Shown here in pieces: positions 48,147 through 58,891 of a stretch of 64,000 bases of DNA. Within the stretch, counting starts at the first letter, position 1, and each line of letters starts with the position of its first letter. The stretch comes from Candida dubliniensis CD36 (Eukaryota > Ascomycota > Pichiomycetes > Serinales > Debaryomycetaceae). The stretch spans positions 1 to 64,000 of the forward strand of contig NC_012862.1 of the NCBI RefSeq assembly GCF_000026945.1, read 5' to 3'. The notes beneath the pieces are model-generated. The model was given only the letters and a program-made list of their open reading frames with translations. It was not told where the DNA came from and searched no databases. A program made the translations under genes and the position numbers.

Positions 48147-50252
48147 ATGTCAAAACCAGAGCTATATGACCAGTATATGATCACATCTCTTCCTCGTACG
48201 CCTGACTTGGACTTATCTGAGAAAGTTGTGGTATCAACAATAAAATACATCGACACATCTATTATTGATATAGGGGTTTCAAAATCAACCATATCCAGTT
48301 ACATCACCAAACCTACACCGAAACTATTATGGTCTTATTCATTGAATCCAACAACAATGGTTGATTGTATGGATGTATTAGTCAAAGACGACAAAAAGTA
48401 TTATGTCTGTGGTTTGAGTGATCGAAAAAAGTTTAGGCTTTTATTGCTTGAAACGACTCGTTCAATTACCGAAGATGGGAATGCCAATTATGCAACAACC
48501 AATGAATTCGAATTGAAATTAGATAGGAAAGCTGCTGCAATTAGTTTTATGTCTCCAGAGATCATCACGGTTGTTTATGTGAACGGGTCTGCTGAAGAAG
48601 TTGAGTTTTCCGAAAGCACTTTAAAATTTAGTGGTGTGAAGTACACTGGTACCAAAAACAAAGATACCGTTGTCTACAGTGAGTTTGTCAACGATTTAGA
48701 AGACAATTTATTACTTACAGTTTCCAGAAATTCTAAGAACACAATTTACAAGTTGATATCAATCAACTCCAAGAACTCCATATTTGAAGTCAACTCGCAT
48801 TCAGTTTCAGGGGTGTCTGATGATGCCAAGTTTTGTTACTCGTCAGGGTCATTATACCAATATACCAATAAAGCCATCGAGTCACGTCTGATCACCAATT
48901 TCAAAATCACAAACACAATTTGCGTTGACAGTATTATAAACGACGAAGAAATCACATCCGTTGCTGCCCCAGCACCAGATCGTATTTTGATTGGTAATGC
49001 CAATATGATTTATCTCATAAATGTTAGGTTTGCTTCGCTTTTATCATCATTCAAATCATCATCAAGCTCATCTCATCCTATCCCTGATAAGGTGTTTCTC
49101 AATCAAGTTGTCCCCGTCAAAGGCAATTCGACCAACTCGTACATATCCATGGCAGTTTATCTCAATTTGAAAAACAAAGACAATAACGTTTACTTGAATG
49201 TCATTGATGTAAATGTCGGGATGAACAAATTGAGTGAATGTTTAGGCAAATCATTAAATAAACTGAAATCAACTTTCCATGAGATCCCTGAGTTGTTCAA
49301 TATCCAAGATACTTTACCTTCAAATGGCGAAATCCAAGAAGTTTATCTGTATTTAAAAGACGCTAGAGAGGCACAAGATTTGAATAAATGGGAATCCATA
49401 CTAATTCCATACTTGAAGAATAAAAAGACCTGGGCCCAAATCAAGAGTTTATTGAGTACAAAACCATTAAAGACAGATAAAGTATACGAATTTAAGGAAT
49501 TTGAAGATGACAAAGATAGAGTTATTGATATTGGATTTATTGAATCAGTTTTAGAGTTGATTTTCACTGAAGACCCACTTGCCTTTGCTAATGAGGAATT
49601 TGTTCCTGAGTATACGTTGATGTATCTTTTGACCAACCCATTATTCCCAATAAAATTTACCCTGGGCTTGATTGAGTTGTTTAGTATAACAGGCAACACA
49701 ACCTTATTGAGACAGGCAGTAAATACATGTCCTAATATTCCATGTCGTGACTTGTTGGACCAACTTGTGATTGAACAAAACAAGGAGACGTTACTTGATC
49801 TTATCAATAGATTAATTGGCGAATTTTCTCGCAAGGAAATCACAAACAACTTTAAACAACTAATTCAATTACAGGGAAATGCAGTGGACGTGGTTGAATT
49901 GATTTCCAAGTTGATTGGCTTACCAGGAAACAACAATTGGTATTTAATCGAAATTTTGATTGATGTCAATGGATTATTCAATTGGGATATGGAAGATATC
50001 AAAGCTTTGGAAGAAATAATTTCTCACAAAGTAGAAGCATTAACTATAAATAGCTATAATTTGACTTTATCTCATCAAGTGATGTTGCATAACAAGAGAT
50101 TATCGAAAAAAGCCAAAGAAAAGGGGTCTTCTTCACAATTAGATAACCTCTTAACGTTGACGAACCATACTACAAGTGCCAAGTTTGATGATGCATCAGA
50201 AGAGGCTAATGTAAAAGTTCCTGTCTATTCAGTTGAACGAGTTGCTTTTTAG
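48147..50252 (+). CDS. UTP8: U3 snoRNP/t-UTP protein Utp8
   Basis: 701 residues (713 in S. cerevisiae), starting MSKPELYDQYMITSLPRTPDL. The N-terminal 370 residues have the repeating beta pattern of a propeller and the C-terminal part is helical, as in Utp8. The protein belongs to the t-UTP/UTP-A subcomplex that loads early on pre-rRNA and links rDNA transcription to processing; it also has a reported role in tRNA export. The start was chosen after the A-tract, at 48147. Confidence 0.93.
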   Translation: MSKPELYDQYMITSLPRTPDLDLSEKVVVSTIKYIDTSIIDIGVSKSTISSYITKPTPKLLWSYSLNPTTMVDCMDVLVKDDKKYYVCGLSDRKKFRLLLLETTRSITEDGNANYATTNEFELKLDRKAAAISFMSPEIITVVYVNGSAEEVEFSESTLKFSGVKYTGTKNKDTVVYSEFVNDLEDNLLLTVSRNSKNTIYKLISINSKNSIFEVNSHSVSGVSDDAKFCYSSGSLYQYTNKAIESRLITNFKITNTICVDSIINDEEITSVAAPAPDRILIGNANMIYLINVRFASLLSSFKSSSSSSHPIPDKVFLNQVVPVKGNSTNSYISMAVYLNLKNKDNNVYLNVIDVNVGMNKLSECLGKSLNKLKSTFHEIPELFNIQDTLPSNGEIQEVYLYLKDAREAQDLNKWESILIPYLKNKKTWAQIKSLLSTKPLKTDKVYEFKEFEDDKDRVIDIGFIESVLELIFTEDPLAFANEEFVPEYTLMYLLTNPLFPIKFTLGLIELFSITGNTTLLRQAVNTCPNIPCRDLLDQLVIEQNKETLLDLINRLIGEFSRKEITNNFKQLIQLQGNAVDVVELISKLIGLPGNNNWYLIEILIDVNGLFNWDMEDIKALEEIISHKVEALTINSYNLTLSHQVMLHNKRLSKKAKEKGSSSQLDNLLTLTNHTTSAKFDDASEEANVKVPVYSVERVAF

Positions 50253-50439
50253 AATTTATATAGTAATAGATATACACAATGTAGTAATAGTATTTTAAGT
50301 GGTTGGTTGGTAACTTTTTTTTTTTTTTTTTTTTCAGTGCATTCAAAAAAAAAAAGAAGAGAAAGTGGAGGGAAAATTTTTTTGAAACGTATTTTACGAC
50401 AGGTCAACCCATAAATCGCATATAAGAACGCCACCAGTC

Positions 50440-50793
50440 ATGTCATCTACATTATCAGCGTATAGAAACGCTTTAAGAGCCACAAGAATTGCTTTCCGCC
50501 AGGATCTTCCTATACTTCAAGCAGCAAGAATGCAACTCAAACAAGGTATAAGAGACAACTCGAATTTGCAGACCCAACCAGAAATAGAGGAAGCTGTACA
50601 AAAGTTGAATGATGTTGCTAAGTTCTTGATTCAAAATATTGTTCAGGGAGAGAAACAGCAAGATGGAAAGTATTTTTTGAATTTCCATGAAAAAACGGAG
50701 TTGGGTGACAATGAAACTATCAAACAAGGACGAAAAGAAATGGGGAGTTTGGCAGGTAAAAAGGGAAACTCCATCAAATCTTGTAAAGACTAG
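50440..50793 (+). CDS. MZM1: Complex III assembly factor Mzm1 (LYR family)
   Basis: 117 residues. The N-terminus [20 protein letters not shown] contains the LYR-type signature and basic helix. The rest is helical and ends in a basic stretch. Mzm1 holds the Rieske iron-sulfur protein in the mitochondrial matrix before it is inserted into the bc1 complex. Size and motif match the family. The gene follows UTP8 after 187 bp and precedes TPT1, all on the plus strand. Confidence 0.92.
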   Translation: MSSTLSAYRNALRATRIAFRQDLPILQAARMQLKQGIRDNSNLQTQPEIEEAVQKLNDVAKFLIQNIVQGEKQQDGKYFLNFHEKTELGDNETIKQGRKEMGSLAGKKGNSIKSCKD

Positions 50794-50934
50794 AAGGGGG
50801 GGAGGAAGCACGTACATAGACACGTTTAGTTCATTGTAAATATATAATATACCCAAATTGTAATCGATACTGTTGAAAAAAATAACCAGAAAAAAAAAAA
50901 AAAATACTCATGAGTCAATTACTTTCAACATTCC

Positions 50935-51558
50935 ATGCCACCACCAGATAAAGCAAGAAGAGACGTTCTCATTTCTAAAGCGTTATCATATTTACTCAGA
51001 CATGGCGCTGAAAAAGAGAAACTATCCATTGATGAACAAGGATACGTGAAAATATCCGACGTGTTATCGCATCAACGACTCAAGAGCTTGAAAACAACTA
51101 TAGAGGACATCGAAAGAATTGTACGAGAAAATGACAAAAAAAGGTTTACAATTAGAGATGAAATGATATGTGCCAACCAGGGCCACTCGTTAAAGGCAGT
51201 CAAAAATGATAATTTAGTTCCGATGACCATTGACGAGTTAAACCAATTGCGTATTTATCATGGAACTTATAAGACTAAATTGCCGATAATAAAGTCCAGT
51301 GGTGGGTTGAGTAGAATGAACAGAAACCATATACATCTCACTTGTGACCAATATGCAACATGCTCGGGGATAAGATATAACGCTAATGTGTTAGTTTATA
51401 TTGATGCATCGAAATGTATTGAGCACGGTATTGTGTTTTACAAGAGTTTAAACAATGTGATCTTGACAAGTGGAGATAAGGATGGAAAGATTAGTTGGGA
51501 GTTTATAGATCGAATTGTTGACCTTGAAGGTAAGGAAATCTACAAAGAGGAAATCTAG
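50935..51558 (+). CDS. TPT1: tRNA 2'-phosphotransferase
   Basis: 207 residues (230 in S. cerevisiae). Conserved blocks are ISKALSYLLRHGAEKE with the catalytic Arg-His, GYVKISDVL, RFTIRDEMICANQGHS, HGTY, and GLSRMNRNHIHLT. Tpt1 removes the 2'-phosphate left at the tRNA splice junction by transferring it to NAD, finishing tRNA splicing. The gene has no intron. It is the last gene before a 2.4-kb gap. Confidence 0.97.
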   Translation: MPPPDKARRDVLISKALSYLLRHGAEKEKLSIDEQGYVKISDVLSHQRLKSLKTTIEDIERIVRENDKKRFTIRDEMICANQGHSLKAVKNDNLVPMTIDELNQLRIYHGTYKTKLPIIKSSGGLSRMNRNHIHLTCDQYATCSGIRYNANVLVYIDASKCIEHGIVFYKSLNNVILTSGDKDGKISWEFIDRIVDLEGKEIYKEEI

Positions 51559-53955
51559 AGATGGTGGCACTTGGCCGAGACTGAATATCACAACTCTCCA
51601 GCAGTACCAAACTTAATCTAGAACAAGTTAGAACTGAAAATCTCTAAATAGAACCATAAGCAAACTATGTAATTGCATAAACTGCTGCTATATCTTCCGT
51701 AGGTTTTGACATCTAGATTGTTCCTAAGGTCATGACGAGACTTGAAATTTCTATTATAACTGGTCCCAGACACAATCTCCGTAGAATTCAAAAAATGCAA
51801 GCGAAAATCCAAAACAAACAATACACAAGTTTCGTTAACATCCAAAATATCATTCGATTTGCTTCTCTATGCAATACAATGCCTGGAGTGTTCCTGAAAC
51901 AAAAACGAAAGGGGCAAAGATATCAAAAGCTGTTAACATTTTCACTTATTACACATTGCAATGGAAAAGCACAACCTTTTGTTTTGTTTCGTAACCAAAA
52001 GGTACAATCAACCCAGACTTATCTCACATCTAGTTCTGATCTGACTTAGTAGGGCAAGGTTTTCACAAAATTGAAAAGCATTACGTGGATTATTAATAGC
52101 ATACAGTCATCGCCCTAATCTTCTGGCGTTGAGTATTGTTTCATAATTTTAGACGATGAAAACCAATACACTTCTTACAGGACAATTGAGTAGGTAATAA
52201 AAAAAAAAAAAGACTACGCCAATTCTAGTACCAGCCAAAGAGTTTTCTAGGCCTAGACGTGATATTTGTTGCTAATTTACCATTGAACAGAGTAAAACGT
52301 CGAAATTTACTAATTTAAACCCTGGTAAATCCTTTCTAACATTTACCGTTTTTAATTTCACATACAAAAGAAACAGAGAGTATCACCATACTATAACATC
52401 TTACAGGGAAAGAGTTTCGGCTTTCCCAATCGTAGTAGTAGACGAAGCGCGTGCATTATTATTTCTATTTTTGCACCATCACTGTGGTGGACCATTTTTC
52501 TTTGTTTGCCATTTCCGAGTTTCAAGATCAGGGCAACGAACATTGACATTCTATATTTAAAACTACACCATATAAGACTTATCGTACGATGGGTATTGTT
52601 TTCAACCGTAAATGTACTGGTTATAAATGATGTGTGCTAACCCTAGCGAACGGTAAGACGATATGTGAAGGAACTGAAAACCTCAAGAAGGCTCCACCCA
52701 CCAAGTATAATAAAGAACAGGCCGAAGGGGGTTCTACTACTCAAATCTTCATTTCTGGTGTATGTAGAGTCTCTTAAATTATAATTGAAAAATAGGACAA
52801 CAGAAAAAAAAGAAAGTTGTTGTTGTTCTAGAATTGTAGGTGCTAATATTTGTCTATGTATCTGTCGTCCTTACTAAAAAAAAAAATAATCAAGAATCTA
52901 GATTCAGCAATACACAAAATTGAAAACATCTTCCTCCTCACAAATATTCTTAGAACTTACTTCAAAAATTTTAGATGAACCCGCCTGGCATTAATTGATT
53001 TGGGCATTTTTTTTTTCTTGGTTCTAATGGTTAGCAAAAAGTATAGACGTTAGAAATAACTACTCCCGTACTGATATCGTTTTTGATTTATAATTACAAG
53101 CCAGGTAATTGGTACATATGCTCTAAACAAGTAATTCTGCTCTATGGACAAGCATTTAATATCATTATTCCCGAGAAATTGCCATGCGCAAACAGTTATT
53201 CAAGAGGCGACTTGAGGAATAAGTTTGCTACTTTTCATGTTGCCATGTTTCTGTTTCTTCTATTCAACATTTATTGCATTGAATTGAAAATAAGAGGTTG
53301 ATAGAACCGTTGAATCCATAAATCCCATAATTATTTAGACATACTAGAATATTTATATAGGTATAATGACCATCTTGTACAAAAAGGGGATTGCAGAAAG
53401 AACTTTTTTTTTTTTTGATTGGAACATAGAACCCGTAATGAAACTAGAAACAGGAAGTCGAATTCTAGACCAACAATTTCAATTCGGTATGTCGCCTCAA
53501 ACTTTCCCAAAAAAAAAATAATTTTGTGCTTGTTCATTACGTACGGGCGTTATGCATTTTATTCAACATGCGTTCTTCTTTCTTTCTTTTTTGTTTCCTC
53601 TTACGTTGTGGTACTAACTGGGCAAAGTCTATATATATATATATATATACCAATGGTATTTCCATATTCTGTAAATCTCTGATGATCACTTTTCTTTGAC
53701 TGGTTTGGCATTTCATTATTATCTTATTTTTTAGCGACTAATTTACGAAAGTGGACCTTGGTAGCACTATTCCTTTAAACCATCATATATCAATACTTCC
53801 AAACCTACACCACAAATCAAATACACTAAGAAACCAAGCCCCCCCTTTTTTTTTGAAACTTGAGTTCATAAGTTTTACCTAACCGCAGACAAGTCTATTT
53901 TTTTTTTTTTTTTGCAATAATTACTATTTTTCATATTCTCAGGCTTCCTTGGATT
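51559..53955. promoter_or_regulatory. 2.4-kb gene-free region
   Basis: No convincing gene, tRNA or mobile-element end is visible. Short frames lack protein-like composition. Simple-sequence features are an A-tract at 52200, (TA)n at 53630-53650, C6 at 53838 and a 16-base T-tract near 53898. The region lies upstream of the zinc-binding gene at 53956. In Candida, very long upstream regions usually belong to highly regulated genes, often those for transcription factors, so it may be a large promoter and leader. An unseen non-coding RNA is possible. Confidence 0.5.
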
Positions 53956-54678
53956 ATGTTTATGGACAATCAACAGCAGACAGTAGTAACACCAAGAGCA
54001 CATACATATTATCCTAAAATGCATACGACGCCCAAGCAACACGCGAGATCCGCATCATCTAACCAGACAACAAATTTGGCACCCCAGGCCCCTAACAGAT
54101 CATTTTCACAGAACCATTTACTACCCAATGAACCAACCACAGAGAAGTCATCACATAATTCATTATCAACTTCAGATAATAAAATATGCCAGTGGTATTG
54201 TTGTTCCTGTGGCCAGTCATACGGATCGGTGCTCTACAGGGACGATTACCGAGAGGTTAGACCCAATGGCCAACCACCACAGAAACGTGCAAGAAGCTTG
54301 GATTCATCCAATTATATACTCGACAGCTTAAAGTACTACAGTCAGGTTGTCTACAGAGATCATAAGCACGTAATATCTAATGCATCATTTTCATCCAGCT
54401 CTAGTGTTAACAACAATGCCGACACAAACTACTTTGATTGCAAAACAACCACTACTGATTCCTCCACACAGAGCACCGAAGGATCACACAGTCCAATTAT
54501 AGCCCCAAACACACCCATGTTGTCGCCTTTACATCTCAATCTTAATCACAACAGCTTTATTGATTACGGTGAAAAAGTAATATTGAATATACCTACCAGA
54601 TTCACTTGTCATCGCTGCGATCATATGATGTGTCCCTATTGTCTCAAATTGAGATTAAAAGATTTAGATATAAGCTAA
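53956..54678 (+). CDS. Unknown protein with split cysteine zinc-binding motif
   Basis: 240 residues, not recognised. Most is disordered and rich in Asn, Ser, Thr, Gln and His. Two cysteine groups are far apart: CQWYCCSC at 78-85, followed by GQSYGSVLYRDDYREV, and CHRCDHMMCPYC at 218-229 near the end. Together they could form one zinc ribbon or two small knuckles. Similar split W/C-x2-C patterns occur in uncharacterised ascomycete proteins, and that resemblance is from memory. No catalytic features or membrane segments are present. The 2.4-kb upstream gap suggests tight regulation. A regulatory role is a guess. Confidence 0.7.
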   Translation: MFMDNQQQTVVTPRAHTYYPKMHTTPKQHARSASSNQTTNLAPQAPNRSFSQNHLLPNEPTTEKSSHNSLSTSDNKICQWYCCSCGQSYGSVLYRDDYREVRPNGQPPQKRARSLDSSNYILDSLKYYSQVVYRDHKHVISNASFSSSSSVNNNADTNYFDCKTTTTDSSTQSTEGSHSPIIAPNTPMLSPLHLNLNHNSFIDYGEKVILNIPTRFTCHRCDHMMCPYCLKLRLKDLDIS

Positions 54679-55005
54679 GATAGAGTACCGGTCTCCAATT
54701 TTAAAGGACTTGTATTTTGTATTACTACCTGCTAATGTTTTAATTGTTTGCTTTCGCTTTCAGATTTCATTTCTTGACTTATATTTTCTATTTGGTTTTT
54801 GTCACCGCCCCCAGCCTTGCTTTTGGAGGCCATTGTCATTATTTCATTTACTTCTCTCTCTTTCATTTATCGGATACATAAATGAAATGTAATTATTGTT
54901 TATCAGGATATAGTTAATTTCTCAATATAGGTTTTTTTCAGGATACTAAAACTAACTATAATAAATCTCTAATTCCCTATTTAAGTAAATCGTATCTGTA
55001 TATAT
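54679..55005. terminator. 3' region between two convergent genes
   Basis: This 327-bp gap separates the zinc-binding gene from BUD21, which converge. It is T-rich on the plus strand with TATATA-type and TTTATT elements that could act in 3' end formation. There is no gene. Confidence 0.4.
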
Positions 55006-55644
55006 TTACTTTCTATTAACGCTTTTCCTATGTAACCATTTGTCTCTATTCTTAACTATCTTTGATTCGGACCGTGGTACTACTTTACTGTTGAATGATT
55101 GTATTTTAACATGGACAGGTCCTTTTTTTAAAGCAACGTTTTTCTTTGCCTTCAAGAGTCGCAACTTCTCTTCGAGTAAAGTCTTTTTATCTAGTTTTGG
55201 TGATGGCTCTATATCATCTAACCTTATATGCCTTGGTTTCAAATTTGATTCCAGTGCTTTGGCTGGTTGATTGATTATTGATGCAACATCATCTGGTAGA
55301 AACTCGGGAAGTTCAAATGGTGATTGTCTACTCTTTTTCAATTGTTGTTGTTGTGTATTGCGCAAATCCAATGCTTTCCTTTTCTCCCTTTCTTGTTTCT
55401 TTAATTCTGCCTCAGCCTGCTGTAACTTCTTCTGCTCTAATAAAATCTCACTTCTAGCTTTGCTTGTACTTTCCTCCTCTGGAGCATCATCGGAATCAGA
55501 ATCTGAGTCGTCCGCTTCTTCAGACAGATGAATATCCTCTGGTTGTACTGGTGACAGCGGATTTATATTTTCTTCATCGCTGAAATCATCATCGGTAAAT
55601 TTTTTCTTTATAGGTTGATGAGCCTGGCTGCGAGTTAATACCAT
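55006..55644 (-). CDS. BUD21: U3 snoRNP component Bud21/Utp16
   Basis: 212 residues. The product has an acidic N-terminal half (EADDSDSDSDDAPEEE), a charged coiled-coil stretch rich in Lys, Glu and Gln, and a basic C-terminal block ending DKWLHRKSVNRK. This layout and the conserved C-terminal block match Bud21/Utp16, a small-subunit processome protein needed for 18S rRNA maturation. It is short and low in complexity, so the call depends mostly on the C-terminal block and order. It lies 146 bp from the DIA2 stop, in the same orientation. Confidence 0.75.
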   Translation of the reverse strand: MVLTRSQAHQPIKKKFTDDDFSDEENINPLSPVQPEDIHLSEEADDSDSDSDDAPEEESTSKARSEILLEQKKLQQAEAELKKQEREKRKALDLRNTQQQQLKKSRQSPFELPEFLPDDVASIINQPAKALESNLKPRHIRLDDIEPSPKLDKKTLLEEKLRLLKAKKNVALKKGPVHVKIQSFNSKVVPRSESKIVKNRDKWLHRKSVNRK

Positions 55645-55790
55645 TTAGTGTTTCAATATTGTTGTTGCTTAAAGAGATGGATACTAGGCATCCCAAAAGT
55701 TATTTTTTTTTTGGAATTTTTTTTTTTTTTTTTCACGCCTTGTAAATGTCGCATCGCTATAACGACAAATCTATTCAATCTGCATATCTC

Positions 55791-57815
55791 CTACATCCTT
55801 TCTTGCACCCAGCTATTAACACCAAAAACTTGCCATTTCAACCTTGATGTATCCATAAGAACATTCTTCACATACTTCTTACGGATCAAATATTGTATAG
55901 TATCTGTTGAAATATCCATTCCGTGTAAAACCATCTGTTCTATAGGATTTACAATAAGACACCTTTCAAACATCCTGATTAAGCTGACACCATCAATTTT
56001 ATTAAAACTAAGATCGAGCACTTGGAGGTGGCTGGATATTCTCTCTAAATCCTTATTTATTTGTACCATTGCTTGTTGATCAATATCCATGTCGCTGAGA
56101 CAGAAATGACTCAAATGTGGACATTTATTCAAAATATCATAAAGATACATCATCTTTGTCGAATGAAGAACAAACGAAATATAAATCGAATGGCCAATGT
56201 TCAAATGTCTAATTGATTTACCACTAATTTTCAATATCTTTAAAAACCCTGTCACTGATAAGCAATTCTTGTATAGATCTAGTTTATGCAAGTTTTTCAA
56301 CTGTGGTAAATCAGTCAAACGGAACTCAGTTAGCGAGATTGCCGAAACAACAGACGACTCTCTAAAGGTAAACTCTTGCAACTTGAACGCTGGTTTATAG
56401 TTCACTAACATTTGGAAAAAAATTAGCATATTAATGGCTTGGTTGTTTTCGAGGTACAATTTTTGCAATTTTGGGGTTTGCATAAGAAACTCCCCAAACT
56501 GTGGTAGAGTAGTGGAGAAATCAAATGATACCAATGTTAATTCAGTCAATTCGGGGAAAACTCGATTTAGCAAAACTGGATAAGGACTGTATGTTTGTGG
56601 TGATATGGGGTTAGGATTGTCGCTTAAGAGCTTTGGATGATTAACCAAAAGCAACCGTTCCAAACTATACTCTTCCAATTCCTGATCTTTAAACTTTCTA
56701 AATAACTTATCCTGAATAGGAATCAAATCCAACAAACTTTTTTCAGAAACAAGCACAACAATTTCTAATGTCCTTAATTTTCTAAACATATTCAATAAAG
56801 CATGTCCGTACTTTATACTGCAATTGATCCCTATTTTCAAACTTTCTAGATTCTGAAAGTTCAACAACTTCCATCCTGATTTAGCAAGCAAATAGAACAA
56901 TACCTGCAAATTAAAATTCTTATCCATTATAGATAAATTTCTCGGCAATATTCCTTGCTCGCGTATTAAAGCGTCTAACACTTTTGTTAAATGCTGTTTA
57001 TTACAGACGTGGTTAATCCGGACATGTTCAATCAGTTTGGAACTCGAGTAAGCACATATTTTTCTAAACAATCGAATACCTGAAACAAATTCATTCAAGG
57101 CTATATTTGTTCTACATTTAAACTCATAGAGCCTGGGAATGGATGTTAGTGTATAGTACCATAATTTGGAAACAGTGTGACACTTCAAAATTTGTTTCAT
57201 TGGAACATCCTGGAAAATCAATTCCAAAATATCAATTGGGAAATAAACAAATGGATCGGTGGTTTGTATTTTAGTTTTCTTGACAAGTGTTGTGTTTTTT
57301 GTTTCAGCTAAGGTTCGTTTCCGCTTCAATTCAACATTTAACGCCTTATATTGTGTTTTCAATGATGTAAATAGTTTTCCCGGTACAGTAATATTGTAAT
57401 CCTTAATGCTTTTCTCAATAATATATATCCCTTCTTGATAGCATTTGTATGCTTCCACTTTCTTATCTAGGCTATACAATATCTTCCCCGTACGTAAATA
57501 ACCTTTACATCCTATCGGTTCAAGCTTAATTAGCTCACGTCCATCTTTCAAGGCGCTAGCTGGCTGATTCAACTTTTCAAATGTTGCTGCTCTTTGGTCA
57601 AGCAAGGACCCCAATTTAGGGTGAATGGTTGGTCCAATTATAGGGGTTTCTAGTAGATTGTAACTTTTCCTTATTTGTTTGATCGTAGATCGTGGTAGAT
57701 TCTTCAATTGGTTTATCAATACATTGTAAGCGCCGAGTGCTTTTTCAAAATCTTGTGATTTGAAATATAGTATTGCTAGCTTGATTTTATCCTCAATTAG
57801 ACTTGTATCTGTCAT
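55791..57815 (-). CDS. DIA2: SCF F-box protein Dia2
   Basis: 674 residues (732 in S. cerevisiae). An N-terminal TPR domain spans about 8-140, with YFKSQDFEKALGAYNVLI and RTGKILYSLDKKVEAYKCYQEGI. An F-box follows at about 188-235 (FVYFPIDILELIFQDVPMKQILKCHTVSKLWYY). Leucine-rich repeats fill about 240-660. TPR, F-box and LRR in this order define Dia2, which directs ubiquitination of the replicative helicase at the end of replication and guards the S-phase checkpoint. Confidence 0.93.
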   Translation of the reverse strand: MTDTSLIEDKIKLAILYFKSQDFEKALGAYNVLINQLKNLPRSTIKQIRKSYNLLETPIIGPTIHPKLGSLLDQRAATFEKLNQPASALKDGRELIKLEPIGCKGYLRTGKILYSLDKKVEAYKCYQEGIYIIEKSIKDYNITVPGKLFTSLKTQYKALNVELKRKRTLAETKNTTLVKKTKIQTTDPFVYFPIDILELIFQDVPMKQILKCHTVSKLWYYTLTSIPRLYEFKCRTNIALNEFVSGIRLFRKICAYSSSKLIEHVRINHVCNKQHLTKVLDALIREQGILPRNLSIMDKNFNLQVLFYLLAKSGWKLLNFQNLESLKIGINCSIKYGHALLNMFRKLRTLEIVVLVSEKSLLDLIPIQDKLFRKFKDQELEEYSLERLLLVNHPKLLSDNPNPISPQTYSPYPVLLNRVFPELTELTLVSFDFSTTLPQFGEFLMQTPKLQKLYLENNQAINMLIFFQMLVNYKPAFKLQEFTFRESSVVSAISLTEFRLTDLPQLKNLHKLDLYKNCLSVTGFLKILKISGKSIRHLNIGHSIYISFVLHSTKMMYLYDILNKCPHLSHFCLSDMDIDQQAMVQINKDLERISSHLQVLDLSFNKIDGVSLIRMFERCLIVNPIEQMVLHGMDISTDTIQYLIRKKYVKNVLMDTSRLKWQVFGVNSWVQERM

Positions 57816-58027
57816 TATTAATCATACTTCTCTATTTCAGAGTATGTAAGTATGTGTTTTGATTTTGATGATTGAATTTTTTTTTTGTTTTGGTGTCTTT
57901 CTTTAGTCGCGCCCACGCCAGACACAAATCAGTCTACACAACCACCACTGCACCATTGGGCAACCCTTTGTTTCCCTTAGAAGTTGGTCACCAAATTGGA
58001 CTTTTCTAATACATAATTGCATATAAT

Positions 58028-58840
58028 ATGATCTTAGTGTTGGTAGTACTTCCACTAGTTATGTTTATTGCAACTTTTGCTGCCGGTATCGTACCTTTGA
58101 GGTTAGCTGTGGCTCAACACCATTTGAAGTACTTGTCATTTCTAAGTATGGGAATATTGATTGGAACAGCCATGATGATTATTTTGCCTGAAGGAATAGA
58201 AACATTAAGTCAAGAAACTACAGAAGTTTCTCTGTATGTGGGGCTTCCCCTCTTGCTTGGCTTTTTAACAATGTATATTATCGACTGTCTGTTTTCAACC
58301 AATGTCAAAGCGCAAGAATCGTCAGTGGTAGAATCTATCATCGGTTCACCCATCACGTTAGGATTAATATTTCATGGGATTGTTGATGGGATAGCATTAG
58401 GTTCATCCTTTGCATCGGGAGAAGTAATGACTTTAATCATATTTGCAGCAATCATCATTCATAAGATTCCTACAAGTTTCAGTCTATCAACGATTCTTTT
58501 ACAAGAGGGAACTTCAGATTCAAAGTTATATTGGCATGTTTTGTTGTTTGCCTTGCTGAGTCCATTGGCATGTTGGTTGACTTTTGTGGTTATAAAATTG
58601 ATCAATACTAAAAGTAACTTGGTACTCGGTGTTTTGTTCTTATATTCAGCTGGTACATTCCTATTTGTTGTCAACCATGTCATGCATGAATTTTCATCGA
58701 ATGATTTCTACGCATTGCCTACAAGCGTTGAAAGTGAAATGACCGCAGTGGAATCACATTCTAAGATTCCAAGAAACGAACTCATTATATCATTAGTTGG
58801 AATCTCAATTCCAACTCTACTTAGTTTTGCAAAAGAATAA
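58028..58840 (+). CDS. ATX2: ZIP-family metal transporter, Atx2/ZIP9-like
   Basis: 270 residues with about seven or eight membrane segments. Segment 4 contains HGIVDGIALGSS and segment 5 HKIPTSFSL, the metal-binding His residues of the ZIP family; an acidic Glu lies in LPEGIE. Lack of a His-rich loop and overall length fit the SLC39A9/Atx2 subgroup, Golgi proteins that control manganese and zinc levels. The start MILVLVVLPLVMF lies directly in the first segment. It converges on the lipase gene with a 51-bp gap. Confidence 0.88.
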   Translation: MILVLVVLPLVMFIATFAAGIVPLRLAVAQHHLKYLSFLSMGILIGTAMMIILPEGIETLSQETTEVSLYVGLPLLLGFLTMYIIDCLFSTNVKAQESSVVESIIGSPITLGLIFHGIVDGIALGSSFASGEVMTLIIFAAIIIHKIPTSFSLSTILLQEGTSDSKLYWHVLLFALLSPLACWLTFVVIKLINTKSNLVLGVLFLYSAGTFLFVVNHVMHEFSSNDFYALPTSVESEMTAVESHSKIPRNELIISLVGISIPTLLSFAKE

Positions 58841-58891
58841 ATATATATATATATTGATGTACAGAATTTGCCAAACAGTCACATGCCCACA

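Noticed and set aside
51732..52049. 105-residue frame in the gap after TPT1
   Set aside because: Basic composition without domain pattern, and its upstream region also encodes a minus-strand frame; insufficient for a gene call.
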